Part shown: one piece after another, positions 7,312 through 16,512 of the stretch
Layout: each line of letters opens with the position of its first letter
How positions within the stretch are numbered: position 1 is the stretch's first letter
Source of the DNA: Polycyclovorans sp964425915
GTDB lineage: Bacteria; Pseudomonadota; Gammaproteobacteria; Nevskiales; Nevskiaceae
NCBI GenBank assembly: GCA_964425915.1
Contig: CAYROO010000001.1
Location: forward strand, 186,001-250,000
DNA length: 64,000 bases
Reading direction: 5' to 3'
Program-made: the position numbers and the translations under genes
Notes under the pieces: generated by a model
What the model was told of the DNA's origin: nothing
The model's input: only the letters and a program-made list of their open reading frames with translations
Databases searched by the model: none

Positions 7312-9105
7312 TCAATACTTACGGGCCATCGGCGGGATGTGCTCGACATCCTCGTCCATGGGCTGCATGTGCACCGGCCGGAAATCCACCTTGACCTCCT
7401 TGGGGCCGGTCCGCCAGGCGACGGTGTGCTTCATCCAGTTGGCGTCATCGCGATCCTTGATGTCGTCGCGCGCATGGGCGCCCCGCGATTCCTTGCGATT
7501 CTCGGCCCCGACGATGGTCACCAGCGCCTGACCCAACAGGTTATCCAGCTCAAGGGTTTCCATCAGATCGGAGTTCCACACCAGTGAGCGGTCGGTGACC
7601 TTGAGATCATTGTGGAAGGTATCAATGATCTCGTTGAGCCGGGTGATCCCCTCCTGCATCAGCGGACCATCGCGGAACACGGCGCAGTGCTTCTGCATGG
7701 TCTTCTGCATGTCCAGCCGCAGCTGGGCGGTGGACACTGTGCCCTTGGCGTTGCGGGCGGCATCCAGACGGGCCAGCGCGGCATCTTCGGAACGCGAAGA
7801 AATCTTCTTGTGTGGCGTGTTGGGCTTGATCAACTGCGCCGTGCGGATCGCCGCAGCGCGGCCGAACACCACCAGGTCGAGCAGGGAGTTGGAACCCAGG
7901 CGGTTGGCACCATGCACCGACACGCAGGCCGCCTCGCCTACCGCCATCAGGCCCGGCACCACGGCATCGGGATTGCCGTCCTTGAGCGTCACGACTTCGC
8001 CCGTGTACAGCGCCGGAATGCCGCCCATGTTGTAGTGCACCGTCGGTACCACCGGAATCGGCGCCTTGGTGGCATCGACGCCGGCAAAGATCTTGGCCGA
8101 TTCGGTGATGCCCGGCAGCCGCTTGTGCAGCACTTCCGGCCCCAGGTGCTCCAGGTGCAGATGAATGTGGTCGGCTTCCTCGCCTACGCCACGCCCCTCG
8201 CGAATTTCGGTGGCCATGGAACGGCTCACCATGTCGCGCGGCGCCAGGTCCTTGACGCTCGGCGCGTATCGCTCCATGAAGCGCTCGCCCTTGGCGTTGG
8301 TGAGATAGCCCCCCTCCCCGCGCGCGCCCTCGGTGATGAGGCAGCCAGAACCGTAAATGCCGGTCGGGTGGAACTGGACGAATTCCATGTCCTGCAGCGG
8401 CAGCCCGGCGCGCTGCACCATGGCATTGCCGTCACCGGTGCAGGTATGCGCCGAGGTGGCCGAGAAATAGGCCCGACCATAGCCGCCGGTGGCGAGGATG
8501 GTCATGTGGCTGCGGAAGCGGTGGATCTTGCCGGTCGCCATCTCCAGCGCCAGCACACCGCAGCATTGGCCCTGATCGTCCATCAGCAGATCCAGGGCGA
8601 AGAACTCGATATAGAACTGTGCCTTGCACTTCAGACTCTGCTGATAGAGCGTGTGCAGCATGGCGTGACCGGTGCGGTCGGCGGCCGCGCAGGTGCGCTG
8701 AGCCGGCGGCCCCTTGCCGAACTCGGTGGTCATGCCACCGAAGGGGCGCTGATAGATCTTGCCCTCCGGTGTGCGCGAGAACGGCACCCCGTAGTGCTCC
8801 AGTTCGATGACCGCGGGAATGGCCTCGCGGGTCATGTACTGAATGGCGTCCTGATCGCCCAGCCAGTCCGACCCTTTGACGGTGTCGAAGAAGTGCCATC
8901 GCCAGTCATCGCGCCCCATGTTGGCGAGCGCCGCGGAAATGCCGCCCTGCGCTGCCACGGTGTGCGAGCGGGTCGGGAACACCTTGGTGATATTGGCCGT
9001 TTTCAGGCCGGACTCGGCAAGCCCGAGGGTGGCACGCAGACCGGACCCGCCGGCACCGACGACAACGGCGTCGTATTCGTGGTGGACAATTTCGTAAGCA
9101 GACAT
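7312..9105 (-). CDS. sdhA: Succinate dehydrogenase flavoprotein subunit SdhA
   Basis: Catalytic subunit oxidising succinate to fumarate at the inner membrane. The sequence shows the FAD fold (DAVVVGAGGSGLRA), the histidyl-FAD region (TRSHTVAAQGGISAAL), DMEFVQFHPTGIYG, the active-site region TVHYNMGGIP and HGANRLGSNSLLDLVVFGR. I take ATG 9105 (MSAYEIVHHEYDA, 597 aa). A TTG six bases upstream (9111) is better spaced from GGAG and cannot be excluded. It sits between sdhD and sdhB. Confidence 0.95.
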   Translation of the reverse strand: MSAYEIVHHEYDAVVVGAGGSGLRATLGLAESGLKTANITKVFPTRSHTVAAQGGISAALANMGRDDWRWHFFDTVKGSDWLGDQDAIQYMTREAIPAVIELEHYGVPFSRTPEGKIYQRPFGGMTTEFGKGPPAQRTCAAADRTGHAMLHTLYQQSLKCKAQFYIEFFALDLLMDDQGQCCGVLALEMATGKIHRFRSHMTILATGGYGRAYFSATSAHTCTGDGNAMVQRAGLPLQDMEFVQFHPTGIYGSGCLITEGARGEGGYLTNAKGERFMERYAPSVKDLAPRDMVSRSMATEIREGRGVGEEADHIHLHLEHLGPEVLHKRLPGITESAKIFAGVDATKAPIPVVPTVHYNMGGIPALYTGEVVTLKDGNPDAVVPGLMAVGEAACVSVHGANRLGSNSLLDLVVFGRAAAIRTAQLIKPNTPHKKISSRSEDAALARLDAARNAKGTVSTAQLRLDMQKTMQKHCAVFRDGPLMQEGITRLNEIIDTFHNDLKVTDRSLVWNSDLMETLELDNLLGQALVTIVGAENRKESRGAHARDDIKDRDDANWMKHTVAWRTGPKEVKVDFRPVHMQPMDEDVEHIPPMARKY

Positions 9106-9140
9106 CGGCAATGAGGCTCCGTTGAAGGTGGGGCGGCCGA

Positions 9141-9518
9141 TCAGGCCAGCGCGACCTTGAGAACCGCGAAAATACTCGCGGCGGCGACAATCGCGTGCAC
9201 AAACTTGGACAGCAGCAGGGTCACAATGCGCTTGCCCTCATGGCTCACGTAATCCTCGATCACGACCTGCACACCCAGCGCCGAGTGATAGAGCATGGTC
9301 GCCATGAACAGGATCAGGGTCACCGCGACACTCGGCGCCGCTACCCAGTGCTGCACCACGGCGAAATCACTGCCGGCGAAGCGGGCAAGCGAAAACACGA
9401 ACCAGAGGGTCAGGGGCACCAATGCGATGGCGCTGACGCGCTGCACCCAGAAATGGTGGACGCCTTCCTTGGCCGAACCCAGACCGCGCGCGCGGGACAA
9501 CGGAGAACGCAGACTCAT
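9141..9518 (-). CDS. sdhD: Succinate dehydrogenase membrane anchor subunit SdhD
   Basis: Second hydrophobic anchor of complex II. 125 aa with three membrane helices; HHFWVQRVSAIAL near the N-terminus and YHSALGVQVVIEDYV contain the expected haem and quinone-site region (His in YHSALG, DY). ATG 9518 has TAGGAG seven bases upstream, which decides it over the TTG at 9524. Transcribed between sdhC (9-bp gap) and sdhA. Confidence 0.93.
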   Translation of the reverse strand: MSLRSPLSRARGLGSAKEGVHHFWVQRVSAIALVPLTLWFVFSLARFAGSDFAVVQHWVAAPSVAVTLILFMATMLYHSALGVQVVIEDYVSHEGKRIVTLLLSKFVHAIVAAASIFAVLKVALA

Positions 9519-9527
9519 GAGCAACTC

Positions 9528-9932
9528 CTAGGCCAGAACCGCCAGCGCCCAGACGGCGCCGGTGAGCAGGAACGAGGCGATCAGGCTGATATACCCGGAG
9601 GCGTAAGCGCTGGACAGCTCCAAGGCGTAGCCGGCGTCCCACACCAGGTGACGGATGCCATTGCAGAGGTGGTACATCAGCGCCCAGGTCCAGGCGAACA
9701 GCAGCGCCTGGCCGTACCAGGCATTCAGGTGCACCTGGAACTTGGCATACCCCTCGGGGCCGCTGGCCAGCGTGATCAGCCAGGTGGCCACCAGCAGGGT
9801 CCCCAGCGACAGCCCAATTCCCGTGATGCGATGGGCGAAGGACAGCACCGAGGTCAGCTGAAATCGGTAGTACTGCCCGAGCATGAAAGGGGACAGCGGC
9901 CGCGCAGGCACTTGCGGTTTGGAGGCGCTCAT
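9528..9932 (-). CDS. sdhC: Succinate dehydrogenase cytochrome b556 subunit SdhC
   Basis: Haem b-binding anchor subunit of complex II. The 134-aa product has three membrane helices. RPLSPFMLGQYYRFQLTSVLSFAHRITG is summarised by its landmarks RPLSPF and SFAHRITG, both family-typical, and MYHLCNGIRHLVWD contains the haem-ligand His and the GIRH signature. GGGAGCC lies just upstream of the ATG. It precedes sdhD in the operon. Confidence 0.95.
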   Translation of the reverse strand: MSASKPQVPARPLSPFMLGQYYRFQLTSVLSFAHRITGIGLSLGTLLVATWLITLASGPEGYAKFQVHLNAWYGQALLFAWTWALMYHLCNGIRHLVWDAGYALELSSAYASGYISLIASFLLTGAVWALAVLA

Positions 9933-9989
9933 TCCGGCTCCCGATGGGACGTGAAAGGATGACGGCAGCGGCGCGAGCCGGCTGCCTGG

Positions 9990-10196
9990 CTAAAAATCGA
10001 TGCAGCGGCCGTTCTTTTCCCAGTCGCCGTAACGGGTCGGGTCGAGGCCGTTCTGGCGCCCTCCGATCTCCGGCACGGTGGGCGCTTCCCGCCTGGGCAA
10101 GGCGGACAGCGGAATCGCCTCCGGCGCGGTATCCGGGACGGATACGGTGTCGGCTTGGCGGGATGGGATGTCAGAATCGGTGCTCACAGCCTGCAT
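9990..10196 (-). CDS. SDHAF4/DUF1674-type succinate dehydrogenase assembly factor
   Basis: 68-residue protein whose C-terminus, DPTRYGDWEKNGRCIDF, matches the DUF1674/SDHAF4 signature. In mitochondria SDHAF4 binds flavinylated SdhA and promotes its joining to SdhB. The N-terminal half is low in hydrophobicity and Pro/Ser-rich. ATG 10196 is the first ATG; AGGAG is 12 bases upstream, and an in-frame TTG at 10226 is the alternative. It is the promoter-proximal gene of the sdh operon, which supports the role. The divergent ygfZ start is only 23-38 bases away, so the promoters must be compact or overlap coding sequence. Confidence 0.8.
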   Translation of the reverse strand: MQAVSTDSDIPSRQADTVSVPDTAPEAIPLSALPRREAPTVPEIGGRQNGLDPTRYGDWEKNGRCIDF

Positions 10197-10234
10197 AGTG
10201 TGACAAATCTCCTGAAGCAGTGGCAATCAAACCT

Positions 10235-11137
10235 ATGGAAGACCTGTACCTCGGACCCCTGCCGACGCTGGGGCTGATCACCGCCGAAGGCGCCGATGCC
10301 GCCGCACTGCTGCAGGGGCAGCTGTGCGGCGACGTTCATACGGTCTCGGCGCAGCAAGGCCTGCACACCGCGCTCAACAGTCCCAAAGGGCGCATGTTGG
10401 CGACGTTGGACCTGTGGCAGCAGCCGCCAGGGTTCTGGCTGGGCCTTCACCGCGACATGGTGGCCACAACCCTGGCTCGGTTGCGGATGTTCATCCTGCG
10501 CTCGGACGTGCGGCTGGAGGCCGCTGACGCCGCCCCGCGGGTGCGGGCGCTGATGGGCAAAGGGGCGATGTCCTGGTTGTCGGACCGTGGCTGGCCGATT
10601 CCCGCGGAACCGCTCGCTGTCACCGCGGCCGCGGGCCTGTCGATCGCGCGTCGGCCAGGGGACCACCCACGCTTTCTGCTGCTGGGCGATGCGGCGACCA
10701 TCGCCGCCCTGCCCGCGCGCAATGCCGAGCCGCTGCCGGCTGCCTGGCATCGCGCCGAAATGGCGGCGGGCGTGGCGACCGTATACCCGGCCACTCGCGA
10801 CCACTTCATCCCGCAAATGGCCGGCCTCGACCGCCTGGGCGGCATCAGCTTTACCAAGGGCTGCTTCACAGGGCAGGAAGTGATCGCCCGACTGCACTAC
10901 TTGGGACAGGCCAAACGCTCCGCCTACCATGCCTGCAGTACCGCCGCAGCCGCGCCCGGCGACAGCATCACCACCGCCGACGGCAGCAGTGCAGGCGAGG
11001 TGATCGATGCCGCCGTCGATGGCGCGCACCACCGCTTGCTTGTGGTGCTTCAGGATGCACAGGCGGGGACCGCACTAGAGGTCAACAAGACCCCCCTTTT
11101 TGATCTGCAACCGGTTTCACGGCAGTCTGACGGCTAG
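10235..11137 (+). CDS. ygfZ: Folate-binding Fe-S cluster maintenance protein YgfZ
   Basis: Folate-dependent protein of the GcvT-like superfamily needed for activity of some Fe-S enzymes such as MiaB. The diagnostic motif KGCFTGQEVIAR is present, as is NSPKGRMLATL near the N-terminus. The product is 300 aa from ATG 10235; an in-frame GTG at 10220 would add five residues, and neither has a strong ribosome-binding site. It is divergent from the sdh operon. ygfZ also neighbours sdhE/ygfX in E. coli, so the pairing is conserved. Confidence 0.92.
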   Translation: MEDLYLGPLPTLGLITAEGADAAALLQGQLCGDVHTVSAQQGLHTALNSPKGRMLATLDLWQQPPGFWLGLHRDMVATTLARLRMFILRSDVRLEAADAAPRVRALMGKGAMSWLSDRGWPIPAEPLAVTAAAGLSIARRPGDHPRFLLLGDAATIAALPARNAEPLPAAWHRAEMAAGVATVYPATRDHFIPQMAGLDRLGGISFTKGCFTGQEVIARLHYLGQAKRSAYHACSTAAAAPGDSITTADGSSAGEVIDAAVDGAHHRLLVVLQDAQAGTALEVNKTPLFDLQPVSRQSDG

Positions 11138-11172
11138 CCCTCCCCGCGCCGCGGCGCTGTAAGGAATCCGTC

Positions 11173-12576
11173 ATGAACTTTATCCGCGGTCTCGCCGTTG
11201 TCTGTGTCCTGAGCTGCCATGCCGTCGCGTCGGCATCGGTCAAGCACTTGGACACGCTGCCCATGCTGGTCACCGATCGCGCGGACGTGGCTGCTGCAGT
11301 GGCCGAAGCCGCGTCGCAACCGCGCACCTTTGCCGTCACCCAGGCCCTTTCCGCCACTGTCGCCGACGGACGCTGGACGCTGGAGGCCGATGAGGCCATC
11401 TGGCAGCTGCGGGTGTTTTCCGCGGGCGCTGATCAGCTGGCCCTGCAACTCGAAGACATCGCCTTGCCCGCCGATGCCTCTCTGGTCTGGCGGACGCCGG
11501 AGGGCACCGTGTCTCACCATTATGTGGACAACGGTGACGGCATCTGGTGGGTGCCGTTCGTGCCCGGGGAATGGGGACTGCTGGAGGCGCGGCTGGCCAC
11601 CCAGCCCCCCTCGGCGTTGACGCTGCGGATCGTCGCCGTGAACCACGGCTTCGACCGTTCGATCGCCACTGCCAAGGCGGCCGCCCCCTGTAACGTCGAC
11701 GTGATCTGCCCGCAGGGCAATGCCTGGTCGACGCAAACGCGCGCCACAGTCCGGCTCACCATCAACAACAATATTCTGTGTAGCGGCGTCCTGGTGGACA
11801 ACACCGCCCGTGACGGCCGCCCGCTGGTGCTCACCGCCAACCATTGCGGCATCAGCGCCAATAACGCCCGATCGGTGACCGCCTTGTTCAATTACAACCG
11901 CAGTGGCTGCGGCAGTGGCACGGCCAGCCTTGAGGACACCGTCCAGGGCGCCACCTTGCGCGGCGTTTCGGTGGAGGCGGACACCACCCTGATCGAGCTC
12001 AATCGCGCAGTACCGAGCGCCTTCGGCGCGCGCTTCGCCGCCTGGAATGCCCTGCCGCCAACCGAAGCCATTCCGCAGAGCGGTGCCGCGCTCCATCACC
12101 CCGATGGCGACGTCAAGAAGATCAGCCTGTTCGGCACCGCCGCGCGGGTCCGCGAAAACGTCTCCATCAGTAGCGGCCTGCTCAGCGGTTTTTCGGTGGA
12201 CGCCTGGGGTGTCAACTGGACCCAGGGGACCACCCAGGCGGGCTCCTCCGGCGGCGCCCTGTTCGATCAGTCCGGCGCCGTGGTTGGCGTGCTCTCCGGC
12301 GGCAGCGCCAGCTGCGAGAACCTCGATGGCGAAGATTTCTTCGGACGGCTGGAACGCGCGTTCAGCACCAGCAACGGCATCGCCACCACCCTGGACCCGG
12401 TGGGCGGGGGCAGCACCCGACGGTCCGGCAGCGGAGGGGGTGGGCTGCCGCCGATCACCGACGGCGGCGGTGGCGGCGGTGGCAGTGGCCTCAGCCTGGC
12501 TGCGCTGATGCTCGGGCTGTGGGCGCTGCGCCGTCGCGCCAGCGCGCTGCCAAGACCCACAGCAGCAGCCCGCTGA
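11173..12576 (+). CDS. Secreted trypsin-like serine endopeptidase with GlyGly-CTERM tail
   Basis: Predicted secreted S1-family protease resembling lysyl/glutamyl endopeptidases. Residues 1-21 form a signal peptide; a propeptide-like region follows to about residue 172. The catalytic triad is His224 (LTANHC), Asp270 (EADTTLIEL) and Ser359 (AGSSGGALF), with several cysteines for disulfides. The C-terminus has a Gly-rich stretch (431-439), a hydrophobic segment (440-452) and RRR: the GlyGly-CTERM sorting signal normally cleaved by rhombosortase on type II-secreted proteins. Twelve residues follow the Arg cluster, slightly more than usual. AAGGA precedes the ATG. Its last 86 bases overlap the convergent POT gene. 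The exact substrate is not inferable. Confidence 0.88.
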   Translation: MNFIRGLAVVCVLSCHAVASASVKHLDTLPMLVTDRADVAAAVAEAASQPRTFAVTQALSATVADGRWTLEADEAIWQLRVFSAGADQLALQLEDIALPADASLVWRTPEGTVSHHYVDNGDGIWWVPFVPGEWGLLEARLATQPPSALTLRIVAVNHGFDRSIATAKAAAPCNVDVICPQGNAWSTQTRATVRLTINNNILCSGVLVDNTARDGRPLVLTANHCGISANNARSVTALFNYNRSGCGSGTASLEDTVQGATLRGVSVEADTTLIELNRAVPSAFGARFAAWNALPPTEAIPQSGAALHHPDGDVKKISLFGTAARVRENVSISSGLLSGFSVDAWGVNWTQGTTQAGSSGGALFDQSGAVVGVLSGGSASCENLDGEDFFGRLERAFSTSNGIATTLDPVGGGSTRRSGSGGGGLPPITDGGGGGGGSGLSLAALMLGLWALRRRASALPRPTAAAR

Positions 12577-14041
12577 GGCCCCCAAGTGCCATGAAGCCGG
12601 CGAACACCTCGGCGTAGTGGCGCCGTAGCGCGTCCAGCGATAGGGGGGTTCCGGGATCGACGGCGGCGAGCGTACCCAGGCGGCCCGCCAGCATTTCGCC
12701 AAACGCCGAGGCGAGGAACCACACGCCCATCATCAGGCCGGCCACGGTTGGCACCGACAGCCGGGTCACCGCGGCGAGACCGATGGGTGACAGCAGCATT
12801 TCACCGATGGTCAGCACCGCGTAGGCCGCCACCAGGGCCCACACTGTGACCCGGCCGTCTGCCAGCGGAATCTGCGCGGCCAGCGCCAACACCCCCATGG
12901 CGAGCCCAGCACAGCCCAGCGCCAGCGCGAATTTGTGAAGCTCGCTCGGATTGCGCCCTTGACGATCAAGGGTGGGCCACAGCCAGGCAAAGAAGGGCGC
13001 CAGCAGGAAGATGAAAAAGGCCCCCAGGGCGGTGAGTTGACTGGCACGCCAGTCGATCCCCAGCGCGCTGCGATCGACCACCCGGTCGGTGAAGGCGTTC
13101 CAGCTGCCATAGCTCTGCTCGTAGAGCCCCCAGAACAGAGTACTGACGGCGATCAGCACCATCAGCCGGATCATGCGCCCGCGCTCGACCGGGTTGCAGG
13201 ACCGCATCACAAAGCGCGTCCACCAGATCAACAACACCGTCGCCGCCACCAGCGCCACCGCCTCGGTGGCGGTGAGTGACAGCCGGTCGAGCACCGCCCA
13301 GCGCGCCTGCAGCAGCCGCCAGACCAGCACAGCCACTGCCAGCGCGGCCATCACCGATAGCCCGCGCATGGCGCCGGTCAGCGGCCTTGGCGGCGCCCCG
13401 TGCTGACCAAAATGACGCCGGCCGGCGACGAAGGTGATCACGCCGACCAGCATACCGGCACCGGCCAGCCCGAAGCCCCAGGACCAGCCCCAGCTCTCGC
13501 CGAGCCAGCCGCACAGCAGCGCCGCGGAAAAAGCGCCGAGATTGATGCCCATGTAGAACCAGGTGAAGCCGGCATCCCGCCGCGGGTCGTCCGCCGCGTA
13601 GAGTTGGCCGACCAGGGTGGAAATGGCGGGTTTCAACAGACCGACGCCGGTGACAATGAGGGCCAGCGCCAGATAGAAGACTTGCAAGGCCGCCTGGTCC
13701 TGCACGCGCCCGTCCGCGCTTAGGCTGGCGGCCGCCCCTTCCCAGCTCATGGCGGCGTGCCCTGCCGCCAGCAGCAGGCCGCCCAGTACGACCGCAAAGC
13801 GGGTGCCGAGCCAGCGATCCGCCACCAGCCCGCCGAGCACCGGCAGGGCGTAGGCGAGGCCGCCATAGGTGCCCAGCAGCAGGTAGGCCTCGGTGTCACT
13901 GAACAGATGGTGTTTGGTGACGTAGAAGAACAACAGGGCCTTCATCCCATAGAACGAAAAGCGCTCCCACATCTCGGTGAGGAAGCACACCACCAGGCCG
14001 CGGGGATGCCGTGGAAACCACAGGAACGTGCGAGCCGCCAT
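12491..14041 (-). CDS. POT/PTR-family proton-dependent oligopeptide transporter
   Basis: Major-facilitator peptide symporter. The first helix contains the family signature FLTEMWERFSFYGMKALL (ExxERFxYYG), followed by GGLAYALPVLGGLVADRWLG and a further dozen or so hydrophobic helices; FTWFYMGINLGAF matches the second POT signature. I chose ATG 14041 (MAARTFLWFPRHP) because AAGG lies nine bases upstream and POT proteins start close to the first helix; ATGs at 14074 and 14146 would extend it. 516 aa. It is divergent from the MMPL gene and overlaps the protease gene at its 3' end. Confidence 0.88.
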   Translation of the reverse strand: MAARTFLWFPRHPRGLVVCFLTEMWERFSFYGMKALLFFYVTKHHLFSDTEAYLLLGTYGGLAYALPVLGGLVADRWLGTRFAVVLGGLLLAAGHAAMSWEGAAASLSADGRVQDQAALQVFYLALALIVTGVGLLKPAISTLVGQLYAADDPRRDAGFTWFYMGINLGAFSAALLCGWLGESWGWSWGFGLAGAGMLVGVITFVAGRRHFGQHGAPPRPLTGAMRGLSVMAALAVAVLVWRLLQARWAVLDRLSLTATEAVALVAATVLLIWWTRFVMRSCNPVERGRMIRLMVLIAVSTLFWGLYEQSYGSWNAFTDRVVDRSALGIDWRASQLTALGAFFIFLLAPFFAWLWPTLDRQGRNPSELHKFALALGCAGLAMGVLALAAQIPLADGRVTVWALVAAYAVLTIGEMLLSPIGLAAVTRLSVPTVAGLMMGVWFLASAFGEMLAGRLGTLAAVDPGTPLSLDALRRHYAEVFAGFMALGGLSGLLLWVLAARWRDGAAPTARASAQPG

Positions 14042-14157
14042 CGCTGATGGCCTTGGAGGACGCGACTGGATCATCGCCCAGTATTGGCTGTCGCCACGGC
14101 ACTGGCAATTCGACATACCCTCCGGTATGTTCGCCGCGCTTTCCATAGGAGAAACGC

Positions 14158-16512
14158 ATGGACGCAGGTCTCGCTCGCTGGCTGGTCGATCATCACTGGC
14201 GCGCTTTCTGGCTCGGCATCGTCAGTTTGCTGGTACTCGCGGCGGGTGCCCGCCAACTCTGGTTCGAGTCCAGTTACAAGGTGTTCTTCGACCCGGAAGA
14301 CCCTCAGCTGCTGGCCCATGAGGCGATGGAAGCGGCCTACACGAAGGCCGACAATGTCGCCTTCGTGATCGGGGCTCCAGCGGGGCAAACCGTGTTCACG
14401 CCCCGCACCTTAAGCGCGGTCCACGCCCTTACCGACGAGGGCTGGCGGCTGCCGCGGGCGATCCGCGTCGACTCCATCACCAACTTCCAGTACAGCCGGG
14501 CGCAAGGCGATGAGCTGATCGTCAATGATCTGGTCCCGGACCCTGATGCCGTGACCGCGGAGCAGGCGCGGTCATTGCAGGCCATCGCCCTCGACGAACC
14601 GGCCCTGCTGGGCCTGTTGCTCGCCGACGATGCCGAAGTGACCAGCGTCAATGTGCGCATTGAGCTGCCCCAGGACAGCCGGGAAGAAACCCCGGCCAAC
14701 GCCGAAATCATGGCCGCGGCCCGCGACCTGCAGGCGCGCTATCAGGCGGCCTACCCCGAGCTTCGCATCCACCTGATGGGCCAGGTGGTGGTCAATCACG
14801 CCTTCAACGAGAGCGCCGAACGCGATGCCGCCACCTTGGTGCCGCTGATGTTCGCGGCGGTGATCGTGCTGCTGGGCGCCTTCCTGCGGTCGGTGACGGC
14901 CACCCTGGTGACCACCACCGTGGTGGTGTCCGGCATCCTCATCACCGTGGGAGTGGCCGGATGGCTGGGCTACCAGCTCAATCAGGTGAACATCTCCGGG
15001 CCCATCATCATCCTCACCCTTGGCGTATCGGATTGTGTGCACGTTCTGGTCCATTACCTGCGGGACCTGCGTCAGGGAATGAGCCGCACCGACGCCATGG
15101 CGCACACGCTGCGCATCAACCTGATGCCGGTCTTTCTCACCACGGTCACCACCGCCATCGGCTTTTTCTCGCTGAACGCCAGCGACTCGCCGCTGTTCCG
15201 TGAGCTGGGCACCATGGTCGGGCTGGGCGTGATCGGGGTGATGGTGATGACCCTGACCCTGCTACCGGCACTGATGCTGCGGCTGCCGATGCGGGTCCGG
15301 GTGCAGGCGGATGGCGCGCCGTCATCGCTGTCCCTGGCCGGCCTCGCCAACCACATCCTGCGGCACCAGAGCGTCTACTTCTACAGCGCGCTCGGCCTCG
15401 GCTTGCTGATGGTGCTGTTCGTGCCGCGCAACGATCTCAACGACGATACCGTCGAATACTTCCATCCGGAACTTCCGGTCCGTCAGGCCTTCGACTTCGT
15501 TCAAGCGGAGCTCACCGGTATCGATTCCATCGCCTATTCCCTGCCCGCAGGGGAACCGGGCGGCATCTACGATCCGGACTACCTCGCTGCGGTCGATCGC
15601 TTCGTCACCTGGCTACGGGATCAGCCGGAGATCACCCACGTCTCCAGCTTCACCGACGTGCTCAAGCGGCTCAGTCAGAACATGCACGGCGGCGATCCCG
15701 ACTGGTACCGACTGCCGGATCAACGCGACCTGGCCGCGCAGTACATCCTGCTCTACGAACTGTCCCTGCCGCAGGGGCTTGACCTGGCGACGCAGCTCAC
15801 CTTCGACAAGTCGGCCACCAAAGTGGTGGCGCAAATCGCCAACGTCAAAGCCAAACAGATCATCGCCATCGAGGATCGCGCGCAGGCCTGGCTGGCCACC
15901 AACGCGCCCGACCTGCAGACGCCCGGAACCGGCCTGTCGCTGATGTTCGCCCACATCGGCCAGAACAACATCGACAGCATGATCAAGGGTTCACTGATCG
16001 CCCTGTTCTTGATTTCACTGACCCTGGTGGTGGCGCTGCGATCGTGGAAGTTCGGGCTGCTGTCGATGCTGCCCAACGCTTTCCCCTCGATGATCGCCTT
16101 CGGCATCTGGGGTTTGACCGTGGCCAACGTCAATCTGGCGGTGGCGGCGGTGTTCTCCATCACCCTCGGCATCGTGGTCGACAACACCATTCACTTCTTC
16201 AGCAAGTATCTGGTGGCGCGCCGCGAGCGCGGCGCCAGCCCGCCGGACGCCGTGCGCTATGCCATCTCCACCGTCGGCTCGGCCCTGCTGGTCACCACCG
16301 CATCACTGGCCCTGGGCTTCTTCATCCTGGCGCAGTCCAACTTCGACGTGAATGCTTCGATGGGGCTGATGACCGCAATGGTGATCGGGCTGGCGGTACT
16401 GTTCGACCTGCTATTCTTGCCGGGCCTGCTGCTGCGATTCGACCGCGTCACGCATCTCACGCCAGACGCCCGGGCGGCCGAGGCGGCGCAGCCCCCATCT
16501 GCCCCCGGATGA
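14158..16512 (+). CDS. RND-superfamily exporter with MMPL/SSD-type membrane domains
   Basis: 784-aa predicted exporter. It has one N-terminal membrane helix, a periplasmic loop (about residues 35-210), a block of five or six helices, a second periplasmic loop (about 410-600) and a second helix block: the MMPL duplication of the RND fold. GVSDCVHVLVHYL and GIVVDNTIHFFSKYL are equivalent repeats containing the conserved Asp of RND pumps. Substrate is unknown; hopanoids, lipids and acylated products are typical of the family. Its stop overlaps the next start by four bases (ATGA). Confidence 0.85.
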   Translation: MDAGLARWLVDHHWRAFWLGIVSLLVLAAGARQLWFESSYKVFFDPEDPQLLAHEAMEAAYTKADNVAFVIGAPAGQTVFTPRTLSAVHALTDEGWRLPRAIRVDSITNFQYSRAQGDELIVNDLVPDPDAVTAEQARSLQAIALDEPALLGLLLADDAEVTSVNVRIELPQDSREETPANAEIMAAARDLQARYQAAYPELRIHLMGQVVVNHAFNESAERDAATLVPLMFAAVIVLLGAFLRSVTATLVTTTVVVSGILITVGVAGWLGYQLNQVNISGPIIILTLGVSDCVHVLVHYLRDLRQGMSRTDAMAHTLRINLMPVFLTTVTTAIGFFSLNASDSPLFRELGTMVGLGVIGVMVMTLTLLPALMLRLPMRVRVQADGAPSSLSLAGLANHILRHQSVYFYSALGLGLLMVLFVPRNDLNDDTVEYFHPELPVRQAFDFVQAELTGIDSIAYSLPAGEPGGIYDPDYLAAVDRFVTWLRDQPEITHVSSFTDVLKRLSQNMHGGDPDWYRLPDQRDLAAQYILLYELSLPQGLDLATQLTFDKSATKVVAQIANVKAKQIIAIEDRAQAWLATNAPDLQTPGTGLSLMFAHIGQNNIDSMIKGSLIALFLISLTLVVALRSWKFGLLSMLPNAFPSMIAFGIWGLTVANVNLAVAAVFSITLGIVVDNTIHFFSKYLVARRERGASPPDAVRYAISTVGSALLVTTASLALGFFILAQSNFDVNASMGLMTAMVIGLAVLFDLLFLPGLLLRFDRVTHLTPDARAAEAAQPPSAPG

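Noticed and set aside
16044..16508. N-terminal extension of the AidB-like gene
   Set aside because: The frame is open upstream, but the extra residues lie within the MMPL gene and show no homology; ATG 16509 overlaps the MMPL stop in the usual ATGA manner.
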